A stretch of DNA of 17,420 nt from an uncultured Gammaproteobacteria bacterium. GTDB lineage: Bacteria > Pseudomonadota > Gammaproteobacteria > Pseudomonadales > Azotimanducaceae_A. The DNA is taken from contig CAJWGQ010000042.1 in NCBI GenBank assembly GCA_913041025.1, positions 1 to 17,420 of the forward strand, given 5' to 3'. This document shows positions 7,596-15,237 of this stretch, in pieces; position 1 is the stretch's first letter; each line of letters opens with the position of its first letter. A program made the position numbers and the translations under genes. The notes under the pieces were generated by a model. It did no database searches. It worked only from the letters and a program-made list of their open reading frames with translations, and was not told the DNA's origin.

Positions 7596-9494
7596 CTAAG
7601 CGATTTGTGCTTGATCACCTTTCTTTTCTAGCCAAGAACGTCGGTCTCCCGCTCTTTTCTTTGCAAGTAGCATGTCCATAACTTCTTCTGTTTTTTTATT
7701 TTTAGACGAGATTTTTAGCTGTACCAACCGACGGCCACTCGGATCCATAGCAGTCTCTCTGAGTTGGGTAGCGTTCATTTCACCAAGCCCCTTAAACCGT
7801 TGGACCACTGGCGAGCTTCTTTTATTTTCTTCACTCAATCGTTCGACAACTTGGTTCTTCTCCGCGTCATCCAAGGCATAGTAGACCTCTTTCCCTAGGT
7901 CGATTCGATACAACGGTGGCATAGCTACATACACATGCCCCTGCTCAACCAGGGTCCTAAAATGCCTTACAAAGAGAGCACAAATCAAAGTGGCAATATG
8001 AGCGCCATCTGAGTCTGCATCGGCTAAAATACAAACTTTATTGTATCTTAACCCCGACAGATCGCTTGATCCCGGATCAACGCCAACCGCAACAGCAATG
8101 TCATGAACAGTTTCGGAAGCTAAAACCTGAGCAGAATCGACTTCCCAAGTGTTCAAAATTTTACCTCTTAACGGCAAAACCGCTTGGAACTCTCTATCTC
8201 TTGCTTGCTTCGCCGACCCTCCAGCGGAGTCCCCTTCGACCAAAAATAATTCAGATTTATTAATGTCTTGACCAGAGCAATCCGATAACTTACCCGGAAG
8301 GGCAGGGCCAGAGGTTACTGTTTTTCGTGTTATTTTTTTTGCTGCGTTCGTTCGTTTCTGAGCATTAGAAATAACAAGTTCGGCGATTTTTTCGCCCTCC
8401 TGGGGATGCTCGTTAAGCCACAGGCTAAATGCGTCTTTTGCTGCTCCTGAAACAAAGATAGAAGATTGGCGAGAAGAGAGCCTCTCTTTAGTTTGGCCAG
8501 CAAACTGAGGGTCGGTCAATTTGACGGATAACACGTAGCTGCACTGTTCCCACAAATCGTCACCCGTCAATTTGATTCCCTTTGGAATAAGAGAGTGGAA
8601 ATCACAAAATTCTCTTAACGCCTCGGTTAAGCCAGAACGAAGGCCTGTAACATGCGTCCCGCCCTGCGGAGTAGGGATCAAATTAACATAAGATTCGGTC
8701 AATACTTCATTCGCATCGACGAGCCATTTTAAGGCGTAGTCCACTGCTTCGCCCTCTCCTTGAGCACTGTGAATAACGACATCAGTAGGAATTGACTCGG
8801 ATCCGCTTAATGAGTCTAGGAGATATTCTTCTAAACCACCCTCATATATCCAGGTAGCACTATCTTCTTTCTTTCCCTCAACGTTGAAAGCCACTCGCAA
8901 GCCAGGGCTAAGCACCGCCTTTGCTCTCAATAGATGCTTCAACCTAGTAACCGATACATTTGGTGTATCAAAATACTCTGCCTCAGGTAGAAAACGTATC
9001 GTAGTACCAGTGTTTCGTTTCCCGACAGTATCGATGAGTTCTAGATTAGTCTTCGGCGAACCTTTTTCATATTTTTGTTGAAAAACACATCCGTCTCGTT
9101 TGACCTGAACTTCAAGCCACAAGGACAACGCATTAACCACTGATACACCAACACCATGGAGGCCACCTGAATAGTTATAATTATCAGAGTCAAATTTTCC
9201 CCCCGAATGCAGCCTGGTCAAAATCAATTCCACGCCCGAAACCTTGTATTCGGGATGATCATCGACTGGCATACCGCGACCGTCGTCAATCACCTCAATC
9301 GATCCATCTTTGAAGAGAGTAACTTCAATATTTTTTGCGTGGCCTGAAATAGCTTCGTCTACACTGTTATCAACGACTTCTTGAACTAAGTGGTTCGGCC
9401 TCGACGTATCGGTATACATCCCAGGGCGCCTCCTTACCGGCTCTAAACCCGATAGAACCTGCAAAGATGCGGCAGAATAATTTTTTTCACTCAT
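7596..9494 (-). CDS. parE: DNA topoisomerase IV subunit B
   Basis: ParE is the ATPase subunit of topoisomerase IV. The GHKL ATP-binding domain shows LVQEVVDNSVDEA (Asn43), VIDDGRGMP (Asp70 and the glycine loop) and GGLHGVGVSVVNAL (110 onward). The transducer domain has the ATP-contacting QTKERL (Lys336). The Toprim domain carries EGDSAGGSAKQARDREFQA (Glu420) and the metal-binding DADSDGAHI (492-500). The C-terminal VVQRFKGLGEMNATQLRETA is the family signature. At 632 residues it has the E. coli ParE length (630) and lacks the extra domain of longer gammaproteobacterial GyrB, which with the neighbouring parC settles the assignment. The start is ATG 9492-9494. The 193 bases upstream to the yqiB stop contain no convincing gene and presumably hold the operon promoter. 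Confidence 0.97.
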   Translation of the reverse strand: MSEKNYSAASLQVLSGLEPVRRRPGMYTDTSRPNHLVQEVVDNSVDEAISGHAKNIEVTLFKDGSIEVIDDGRGMPVDDHPEYKVSGVELILTRLHSGGKFDSDNYNYSGGLHGVGVSVVNALSLWLEVQVKRDGCVFQQKYEKGSPKTNLELIDTVGKRNTGTTIRFLPEAEYFDTPNVSVTRLKHLLRAKAVLSPGLRVAFNVEGKKEDSATWIYEGGLEEYLLDSLSGSESIPTDVVIHSAQGEGEAVDYALKWLVDANEVLTESYVNLIPTPQGGTHVTGLRSGLTEALREFCDFHSLIPKGIKLTGDDLWEQCSYVLSVKLTDPQFAGQTKERLSSRQSSIFVSGAAKDAFSLWLNEHPQEGEKIAELVISNAQKRTNAAKKITRKTVTSGPALPGKLSDCSGQDINKSELFLVEGDSAGGSAKQARDREFQAVLPLRGKILNTWEVDSAQVLASETVHDIAVAVGVDPGSSDLSGLRYNKVCILADADSDGAHIATLICALFVRHFRTLVEQGHVYVAMPPLYRIDLGKEVYYALDDAEKNQVVERLSEENKRSSPVVQRFKGLGEMNATQLRETAMDPSGRRLVQLKISSKNKKTEEVMDMLLAKKRAGDRRSWLEKKGDQAQIA

Positions 9495-9546
9495 TAGTAC
9501 GACTCACAATCAAATTAGCGTCGGCAAATTCCAGAGCACCAAAACA

Positions 9547-9572
9547 TTTATATGGCAAAGCTTCTCAGTCAA
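9547..9572 (-). promoter_or_regulatory. Possible parE-parC promoter (weak)
   Basis: On the minus strand a TTGACT hexamer (9567-9572) is followed by TATAAA (9547-9552). The hexamers are good but the spacer is only 14 bases, shorter than the 16-18 of a normal sigma70 promoter. Reading the -10 as TAAATG (9545-9550) gives a 16-base spacer but a poorer match. It lies about 53 bases upstream of the parE ATG, inside the 193-base non-coding gap. Confidence 0.22.
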
Positions 9573-9687
9573 GCGGTTCAGCATTTACAAAACCAACTCA
9601 TATGAACGGATCTCTCGACAAAACTACCCTTCTAGCTTCGAAACGTCAGCGAAAGTAACCAACAATCTGCAACAAATCGCGCAAGCG

Positions 9688-10149
9688 TTACTCATTAAAG
9701 GATTGAACAGAACCTAGACCATTTTCTATACAGACCGACAGAATTTCACCGAGAAACTTGTTAATTTGTTCTTTCTCGTCGGGCTGACGCATTTTTTTAT
9801 TGGGATATTCATAAGCGCCATGAAAGACTCTTTGATTTTCGATGCTTACTACCTCTGCACTCTTTGCGTCATGGTATATTCTTACTGAACTACTTGGGAT
9901 AACGTTCCATTCCCCTTTTCGTTTAACCTGATCAATGGAAACAGTAGTTGTGTATGGTCCTCGGTCTAAGACAACTATCCGAACTTTTACAACCTGTTCT
10001 GCAAAACTCACAGCGATAGTCTTGGCTTTCTTCGACCGCATTTCTCCAAAAAGTTTGAGTAGCTTGTGATAGTTCATATCGCACTCGGCCATATGTGTGG
10101 CCAAGTCGGGAGAATATTTTTTAGATTGAGCAGATCGACCACGATGCAA
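9688..10149 (-). CDS. yqiB: YqiB family protein (DUF1249)
   Basis: A conserved gammaproteobacterial protein of unknown function. KYSPDLATHMAECDMNYHKL, YTTTVSIDQV, SSVRIYHDAKSAEVVS, YEYPNKKMRQPDEKEQINKF and LSVCIENGLG align block by block with E. coli YqiB (140 aa). I chose the TTG at 10147-10149, which gives 153 residues with about nine before KYSPDL, as in the family. The frame is open further, to a TTG at 10288-10290 (200 aa), but the extra 47 residues are very basic, match nothing I recognise, and lack a good ribosome binding site, so they are probably not translated as part of this protein. In E. coli yqiB lies between cpdA and nudF on the way from parE to tolC; here cpdA, yqiA and nudF are absent but the parE - yqiB - tolC order survives. 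Confidence 0.78.
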   Translation of the reverse strand: MHRGRSAQSKKYSPDLATHMAECDMNYHKLLKLFGEMRSKKAKTIAVSFAEQVVKVRIVVLDRGPYTTTVSIDQVKRKGEWNVIPSSSVRIYHDAKSAEVVSIENQRVFHGAYEYPNKKMRQPDEKEQINKFLGEILSVCIENGLGSVQSFNE

Positions 10150-10541
10150 CCAGGCTATAGGTAACTCAAACTTCTTAGAACGGCTTAGAATTTCTCGATC
10201 TGTTTCCGGCCTTTTCTCAGACAATCTTTTTCTCACGCGACGCGTTAGCGTGAATATACAGATTCTTTTCAGATAGGTCACCCTACCCAATCAGTTGCAT
10301 TAGTAAAGCGTTCAAGATACTGATATCAGCTCTTTTGAAATATAAGGAGCGACTTAAGCGATAAAAAAATAGACCTTGACTATGAACTTTCTCAACCATT
10401 TTAGAGATTAAAAAAGTCAGTCTTGATTCTCTAATTCTACTTGTTTTTTTGTGGCTGCAAGATAGAATGGCCAGTCCAATTTGGTCATACCAAATTGATG
10501 ACGAGAAATTAAGATTAGCCCTCAACTAAAGGCAAATATTA
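10150..10541. other. Intergenic region between yqiB and tolC
   Basis: About 390 bases without a gene I can support. The minus strand has an 80-codon frame (10283-10525, TTG start) and the open upstream extension of yqiB (10150-10290). Neither resembles NudF, the gene usually found here, nor any family I know. The stretch 10300-10460 is A/T-rich. It should hold the tolC promoter and the yqiB promoter; the clearest signal is the inverted repeat at 10477-10497. No tRNA or Rho-independent terminator was seen. Confidence 0.5.
10477..10497. promoter_or_regulatory. Inverted repeat upstream of tolC, operator-like
   Basis: CAATTTGG (10477-10484) and CCAAATTG (10490-10497) are exact reverse complements separated by TCATA, giving a 21-base dyad that ends 44 bases before the tolC GTG. 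The 8-bp arms and short spacer are typical of binding sites for dimeric repressors such as the TetR or MarR families, which often control efflux genes; assigning a regulator is inference. A TTGGTC in the dyad could act as a -35, but no convincing -10 follows at 16-18 bases. Confidence 0.5.
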
Positions 10542-12014
10542 GTGTTTAGCAAAATATTAACAAAGTGGTCTAAAGCACTTTCTAGATCTTTCAGTGCCAA
10601 AAACTCCATGTCAAAGTATTGGTTACTTTCTGCTTGCTTCTTGCTTGTAGCAACTAATGCGACCACTGCCGATCTAGCCCAAGTTTATGACGATGCAAAG
10701 AAAGGCGATCCCGTTGTAGGTGCTTCGCGAGCCAATTTTCAGGCTATTAGAGAAAACGTACCCCAAGCTCGCTCTCGCATTCTTCCCTCTGTAAATGCAG
10801 GAATCTCAACCCAAAAGAACGAAATCGATTTTCCAGGCGCTATCGACTCCAATCCATTCAGCCCTAACTTTGGAAATCCAATACCAGGTGAAAACTTCAA
10901 TGAAAATGGTTGGAATGCTCAACTTCGACAATCGATTATTGACGTTTCTAGCTGGGCTTCTCTAAAAAGCGCTCAGTCTTCAGTCAAAGCAGCAGAATAT
11001 GAGCTCAAGCAGATCGAGCAGGAACTGATTGTTCGAGTGGTTAGGGCCTATATGAATGTGCTTCGAGCGCAGGATTTTTTAGACACGTCAAACGCTGAAG
11101 TTACCGCGGTCAACAGGCAACTTGAGCAGGTTCAGCAACGCTTTGATGTAGGTTTAGTGGCGATAACTGATGTTCTTGAATCGCAAGCCGCCTATGATAA
11201 TGCCTTGGTTAGAAAGATTCAGGCTGATGGGGATCAAGGCATTTTCTTTCAGACATTAGGCACGTTAACTGGGAAAACATATGAATCTTTAGATCGAGTG
11301 TCCGAGTCCCTACCAATAATCAACCCTAACCCTTATCAAGAAGCCGAATGGGTAAAAACAGCGCAAGAAGAAAACCTGGGAATTCTCTATGCTAACGAAC
11401 AACTAATAGCGTCAAGAAGAAATATGAGGGCTAAACGCTCAGAGCATCTACCTACCGTGGATGGTATCGTGAATAAGTCGCACACAGTCTCTGGCGGCCG
11501 TAACTTTTTTGGCTCAGACACTACCGATTACACCAGTTTTGGGCTCCAACTAAGTTTACCTATATACAATGGTGGGCTTACTCGTTCACGTGTTAAACAA
11601 GCAGCTGCGCAAGCTGACCAGGCAAGCGAACTGCTAAACAATCGACGACTGACCGTCATAAGAGATACTAGAAATTTATATCGAGCAGTGGCTACTGATG
11701 TAGTTAGAGTAAAAGCCAGGCTCAAAGCGATCAAATCCTCGACCAGCGCTTTGGAAGCAGTTGAAACTGGTTACGAGGTTGGTACTAGAAACGTCGTCGA
11801 TGTTTTACAAGCACAACAAAGGCTTTTTGCATCCCAATTCGACTACGCAGACTCGCGGTATAATTACATCATAAACTTAATGGCCCTCAAGCAGGCGGCA
11901 GGCACATTGAATGATGATGACCTAATGGAGCTTAATCAATTTTCTGACCCAAAAGACCAAGTATTTAGACAAGTTTCGTCAGATCGAGGAGTCGAATATT
12001 CGACTTTTCAGTAA
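10542..12014 (+). CDS. tolC: Outer-membrane efflux and type I secretion channel TolC
   Basis: TolC forms the trimeric outer-membrane and periplasmic duct for RND/MFS/ABC efflux pumps and type I secretion. Signatures matching E. coli TolC are QVYDDAKKGDP at the mature N-terminus, RFDVGLVAITDVLESQAAYD in the first repeat, LQLSLPIYNGG before the second barrel strand pair, GYEVGTRNVVDVLQAQQ in the second repeat, and RYNYIINLMALKQAAGTLNDDDL at the end. A signal peptide is visible: MSKYWLLSACFLLVATNATTA, with likely cleavage before DLAQVY. The GTG at 10542 has an AAAGG upstream and adds 22 residues before this signal; the ATG at 10608 starts exactly at the signal peptide but has no Shine-Dalgarno, so the start is unresolved. 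The last 36 bases overlap the end of waaA on the other strand. Confidence 0.95.
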   Translation: MFSKILTKWSKALSRSFSAKNSMSKYWLLSACFLLVATNATTADLAQVYDDAKKGDPVVGASRANFQAIRENVPQARSRILPSVNAGISTQKNEIDFPGAIDSNPFSPNFGNPIPGENFNENGWNAQLRQSIIDVSSWASLKSAQSSVKAAEYELKQIEQELIVRVVRAYMNVLRAQDFLDTSNAEVTAVNRQLEQVQQRFDVGLVAITDVLESQAAYDNALVRKIQADGDQGIFFQTLGTLTGKTYESLDRVSESLPIINPNPYQEAEWVKTAQEENLGILYANEQLIASRRNMRAKRSEHLPTVDGIVNKSHTVSGGRNFFGSDTTDYTSFGLQLSLPIYNGGLTRSRVKQAAAQADQASELLNNRRLTVIRDTRNLYRAVATDVVRVKARLKAIKSSTSALEAVETGYEVGTRNVVDVLQAQQRLFASQFDYADSRYNYIINLMALKQAAGTLNDDDLMELNQFSDPKDQVFRQVSSDRGVEYSTFQ

Positions 12015-13265
12015 CTCTACAAGTTGGTTGGTAGACCCCTTATTATTTTCTATTGTCTCTATAGCTGCTCCGCCCATTTTCCGCCTTTTTTCTTTGGATG
12101 ATAGAAGGCTGTCAAGCGTATTTTGCAAATCTATAGAGTCGTTCACAGTTTTAAGTCCCCCATCCTTTTCGAACTCCAGCATGACTTCCGAGAAATTGTG
12201 CTGATACGGTCCTACTAATATGGGTAAACCATACACGGCTGGCTCTATAGGATTGTGCCCTCCAACATCAACAAAACTGCCACCTACAGTAGCAATATCA
12301 GCTAATCCATAGAGATCAAACAAACTTCCCATGACATCCCCGATCAATACATTGACCTTATTCATCTCACGAAGGCCTCCCAGTAAAGATTCGTAGTGCA
12401 CCTCCACCCCGTCTCTTTCGAAAATTGAACCTACGAACTTTGACCGGGGCGGATGTCTAGGAACCAAAATGAGAAGCAGATCTTCATATCTCGTTTTTAG
12501 CTTCTTATAAACCGTCAACATGATCTCTTCTTCTCCATCATGCGTGGAGGCTACTATCCAAACCAATCGTTGGTCTAACCCAAGCCCTTTGCGTCTCTCA
12601 AAAGAGTCGGCAATCAAGTTAGGGGGCACACTTAAATCAAACTTCATATTCCCTAAAGCCCTGGCTTTTTTTGGATCCAAACCCAAATCAATAAAGCGAC
12701 TAACGTGTCCATCATACTGGCAGGCCATCAACTGCACTTGGTGCAACAACCTCTTGATCAAAGGACGTATAAATGTGTAACGCCTTGCAGATCTTTCGGA
12801 TAAGCGTGCGTTAATACAAATCACAGGAATATCCCTTTTCGCTGCCTCATTCACGAGATTCGGCCAGAGCTCGGTTTCCATCAGAATAAGTATTCTGGGT
12901 TGAACTAGATCAAAAAACCTTCTGACCGCGAATTGATAATCGTAGGGCAGATACGAATGTTCGACCCCACTTCCAAAAATTTTTTTCGCCATCGCCGAGC
13001 CGGTTGGTGTCATAGTGGTAATCAGTATGCGGAGGCTCTGGTCTTGTTTAATCAACTCCTGAATAACTGGCGCTGCGGAAATAGTTTCCCCAGCGGAAAC
13101 GGTATGAAAACAGACACAGCCAGTACTTAACTCGGAAGAAAGTAACCCAAATCTCTCAGATATCCTATGTCGGTATTCAGGTTCTCGAATCGACCTAAAC
13201 AACAACATGGCAAAGATCAGAGGCGTCAAAAACCAGACGACAATTCGATAGAGATATAAGATCAT
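11979..13265 (-). CDS. waaA: 3-deoxy-D-manno-octulosonic acid (Kdo) transferase
   Basis: WaaA (KdtA) transfers Kdo from CMP-Kdo to lipid IVA on the cytoplasmic face of the inner membrane, starting the LPS inner core. The ATG at 13263-13265 gives 428 residues starting MILYLYRIVVWFLTPLIF, a membrane anchor helix aligned with MLELLYTALLYLIQPLIW of E. coli; the frame is open 31 codons further upstream, but that part has no counterpart. HTVSAGE holds the catalytic Glu60. ITTMTPTGS, METELWPNLV, INARLSERSARRY, WIVASTHDGEEE, LILVPRHPPR and FVDVGGHNPIEP are GT30-family blocks. An AGG about 11 bases upstream may act as a Shine-Dalgarno. It ends with TGA inside the end of tolC and is divergent from the FAD oxidoreductase gene by 44 bases. 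The number of Kdo residues added cannot be told from the sequence. Confidence 0.96.
   Translation of the reverse strand: MILYLYRIVVWFLTPLIFAMLLFRSIREPEYRHRISERFGLLSSELSTGCVCFHTVSAGETISAAPVIQELIKQDQSLRILITTMTPTGSAMAKKIFGSGVEHSYLPYDYQFAVRRFFDLVQPRILILMETELWPNLVNEAAKRDIPVICINARLSERSARRYTFIRPLIKRLLHQVQLMACQYDGHVSRFIDLGLDPKKARALGNMKFDLSVPPNLIADSFERRKGLGLDQRLVWIVASTHDGEEEIMLTVYKKLKTRYEDLLLILVPRHPPRSKFVGSIFERDGVEVHYESLLGGLREMNKVNVLIGDVMGSLFDLYGLADIATVGGSFVDVGGHNPIEPAVYGLPILVGPYQHNFSEVMLEFEKDGGLKTVNDSIDLQNTLDSLLSSKEKRRKMGGAAIETIENNKGSTNQLVELLKSRIFDSSI
11990..12005. repeat. 16-bp perfect palindrome in the tolC/waaA overlap
   Basis: AGTCGAATATTCGACT is its own reverse complement and lies wholly inside the 36 bases shared by the two gene ends. 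As RNA it can form a 6-bp stem with an AUAU loop, extendable by G-U pairs on the plus strand, followed by UUUUCAG. It could serve as a short two-way 3'-end structure or as a dimeric protein site; its function is inferred. Confidence 0.5.
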
Positions 13266-13309
13266 TGCGACAGCCTGATTGAGCTCCACTTTAGTGTCAA
13301 CGTGAAATA

Positions 13310-14476
13310 ATGACAAAACAAAACTCTTCAAAAAATCGCACGAGAATAGATGTCGCAATCATCGGAGGGGGCATTGCAGGCACCTGGTTGCTCAGACTTC
13401 TTAGCCAAAAAGGTTATAGCGCTGTGCTTTTGGAGCAAAATGAGATTGGCTGCGGACAAACTCTTGCCTCGCAGGGAATGATCCATGGCGGATTGAAGTA
13501 CGCTTTAACAGGTTTGTTGTCCAATGAATCAGAAGCTATCGCTGAGATGCCCCTTCGCTGGAAAAATTGTTTGTATTCAAAAGAAGGCGAAATTGATCTA
13601 CGCCACACTGAAATTTTGTCAGATAGCTACTACATGTACAGTGAAAGCAAAATCGGGAAGCTAGCGTCCTTTTTTGCCAGCAAAGCACTACGAAGCAGGA
13701 TAGAAAAAGTAAGCCATGACGATAGACCTGAGTGCTTCGACCGATTTAAAGGCTTACTTTATAGATTGAACGATCTGGTTTTAAACACAGAATCCTTACT
13801 CGAGCAATTGTTATCGGGACTTGAAGACCGGGCTTTCAAACTAGAATGTTCTAACAAAACAATTAAAAAAATCGACAAAGGCTATCAATTAAATCTTTCC
13901 GATACGAAGATAGAAACCGACACATTAATTAACTGTTCCGGTAACGGGACAAAGTCTCTCCTCGAAGGACTGAATATAAGTGAATTCAAAATACAAAACC
14001 GCCCACTGAAACAAATAATGGTCGATGCGCCTCAAGACCTAAACATGTTTGCACACTGCCTAACCAACCTCAACAGTACAGAGCCACGGATGACCATCAC
14101 AACCCACCAGAAAAAAAATAAGAAAATCTGGTACGTCGGCGGTCAGCTGGCAACTGAAGGAGCTGACTTGCCTGACGACTTATTAATTGAAAAAGCCAAG
14201 GTCGAACTGGAACAATGTGTATCCTGGCTGAAACCGAAAGAAGAGTCTCTGAGAATCTTAGCTATAGATAGAGTTGAGCCTCATACAAAAAATCAACGCA
14301 AACCTGACGAAGCATTCGCAGAAAGGGTGCAAGATTTTATTCAGTGCTTCCCAACAAAGTTGACCCTAACTCCAAATCTAGGGGACAAAATAATGCTTCT
14401 TCTCGATCACCCAAAGCATAAAGATATAGTAAACAGTGCGCATGCTAGAGCAAATATTGGTGTGCCCCCTTGGTAG
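13310..14476 (+). CDS. FAD-dependent oxidoreductase (DAO / glycerol-3-phosphate dehydrogenase-like)
   Basis: A predicted flavoenzyme of unknown substrate, 388 residues. The N-terminal Rossmann motif VAIIGGGIAGTW (GGGIAG 19-24) and the following strand ending in an acidic residue (VLLEQNE) indicate FAD binding. GQTLASQGMIHGGLKYAL resembles the second flavin-contact segment of DAO-type enzymes. TLINCSGNGTKSLLEGL is the usual second adenine-side motif. No signal peptide or membrane helix is seen, so it is probably cytoplasmic. The start is ATG 13310-13312. The stop overlaps the start of the aldo/keto reductase by 7 bases, which suggests translational coupling. From memory, an equivalent FAD-enzyme plus aldo/keto reductase pair sits between waaA and hldE in Pseudomonas, so the pairing is likely functional. 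A role in envelope sugar chemistry is only a guess from location. Confidence 0.8.
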   Translation: MTKQNSSKNRTRIDVAIIGGGIAGTWLLRLLSQKGYSAVLLEQNEIGCGQTLASQGMIHGGLKYALTGLLSNESEAIAEMPLRWKNCLYSKEGEIDLRHTEILSDSYYMYSESKIGKLASFFASKALRSRIEKVSHDDRPECFDRFKGLLYRLNDLVLNTESLLEQLLSGLEDRAFKLECSNKTIKKIDKGYQLNLSDTKIETDTLINCSGNGTKSLLEGLNISEFKIQNRPLKQIMVDAPQDLNMFAHCLTNLNSTEPRMTITTHQKKNKKIWYVGGQLATEGADLPDDLLIEKAKVELEQCVSWLKPKEESLRILAIDRVEPHTKNQRKPDEAFAERVQDFIQCFPTKLTLTPNLGDKIMLLLDHPKHKDIVNSAHARANIGVPPW

Positions 14477-15237
14477 TTAAAACCAGGAGGCTTGGACTTA
14501 CAGGTTTCGATGTGTCCGAAATCTCACTCGGTAGCGTTAAATTTGGGCGCACAACAGGGTTGAAATATCCTAATAGGGTGAGTATCCCGAATGATGAGCA
14601 ACTGAAGAGATTAATCTGCGAAGCCAACGATCTGGGGATAAATCTCTTAGACACCGCACCTGCCTACGGAGAGAGTGAACAACGAATCGGCGAATTGTTG
14701 CATAACGAAATCAAAGGTTGGAAGATTTCAACCAAAGTAGGAGAAGAGTTTGATGGCAAGAGTTCACACTTTAACTTCGAACCTGCTGCCATTAACCAAA
14801 GCATACACAGATCGATAAAGCGATTGCGCAGAGATCATCTAGATATTGCTCTTATTCATTCCAACGGGGAGGATGAAGATATTCTACTAAATTTTGGTGC
14901 ACTGGAAACACTCAAGGCATTGAAGCAAAAGGGCCTGATCAAGGCTGTTGGGATATCATATAAAACCTCAGCAGGAGCAAAAATTGCCATTCGCCAAGGA
15001 GCCGATCTGCTCATGGCAACTTTAAATACTGCGGATAGAAGTCAGGAAAAGACAATCAGAGAAGCATTCGACTCTGGAGTTGGTGTACTGATAAAAAAAC
15101 CTTTTGCCAGCGGGCATCAGGCAAATTCCTCAAGCTTGAGGTTTGTTCTCGAACGCGAAGAAGTCACTAGTGTAGTCATAGGAACCACTAATATCGGTCA
15201 CCTCAAAGAAAATGCAATTTGGGCAAGTCACTGTTAG
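14470..15237 (+). CDS. Aldo/keto reductase
   Basis: A predicted NAD(P)H-dependent carbonyl reductase of the AKR superfamily, 255 residues, substrate unknown. TRRLGLTGFDVSEISLGS is the family N-terminus. The catalytic tetrad is visible: Asp61 and Tyr66 in LLDTAPAYGESE, Lys89 in ISTKVGEE and His130 in ALIHSNG. KAVGISYKT and TSVVIGTTNIGHLKEN near the end are the usual barrel strand and cofactor-phosphate region. The protein is somewhat shorter than common AKRs (about 280-330). The start is the TTG at 14470-14472: the conserved RRLG motif starts at codon 6, so no later start is possible. The TTG lies within the last codons of the FAD oxidoreductase, and no good Shine-Dalgarno is seen in front of it, which fits coupled reinitiation. 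Its stop overlaps the stop of hldE on the other strand by 3 bases. Confidence 0.88.
   Translation: MVVKTRRLGLTGFDVSEISLGSVKFGRTTGLKYPNRVSIPNDEQLKRLICEANDLGINLLDTAPAYGESEQRIGELLHNEIKGWKISTKVGEEFDGKSSHFNFEPAAINQSIHRSIKRLRRDHLDIALIHSNGEDEDILLNFGALETLKALKQKGLIKAVGISYKTSAGAKIAIRQGADLLMATLNTADRSQEKTIREAFDSGVGVLIKKPFASGHQANSSSLRFVLEREEVTSVVIGTTNIGHLKENAIWASHC

Noticed and set aside
9654..9692. AGTAAC / GTTACT inverted repeat at the yqiB 3' end
   Set aside because: Arms are only 6 bases with a 27-base loop and no U-tract, which is likely chance.
10283..10525. 80-codon minus-strand frame as a possible nudF remnant
   Set aside because: No Nudix-box residues or other NudF similarity; TTG start without a good ribosome binding site; A/T-rich intergenic composition.
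13266..13358. 31-codon N-terminal extension of waaA
   Set aside because: The ATG at 13263-13265 matches the family start with its membrane anchor; the extension overlaps the divergent FAD gene and has no counterpart.
14485..14490. Perfect AGGAGG that might set a later start for the aldo/keto reductase
   Set aside because: It encodes the conserved RR of the RRLG motif; the next in-frame start (GTG 14512) is 21 bases away and would delete that motif.
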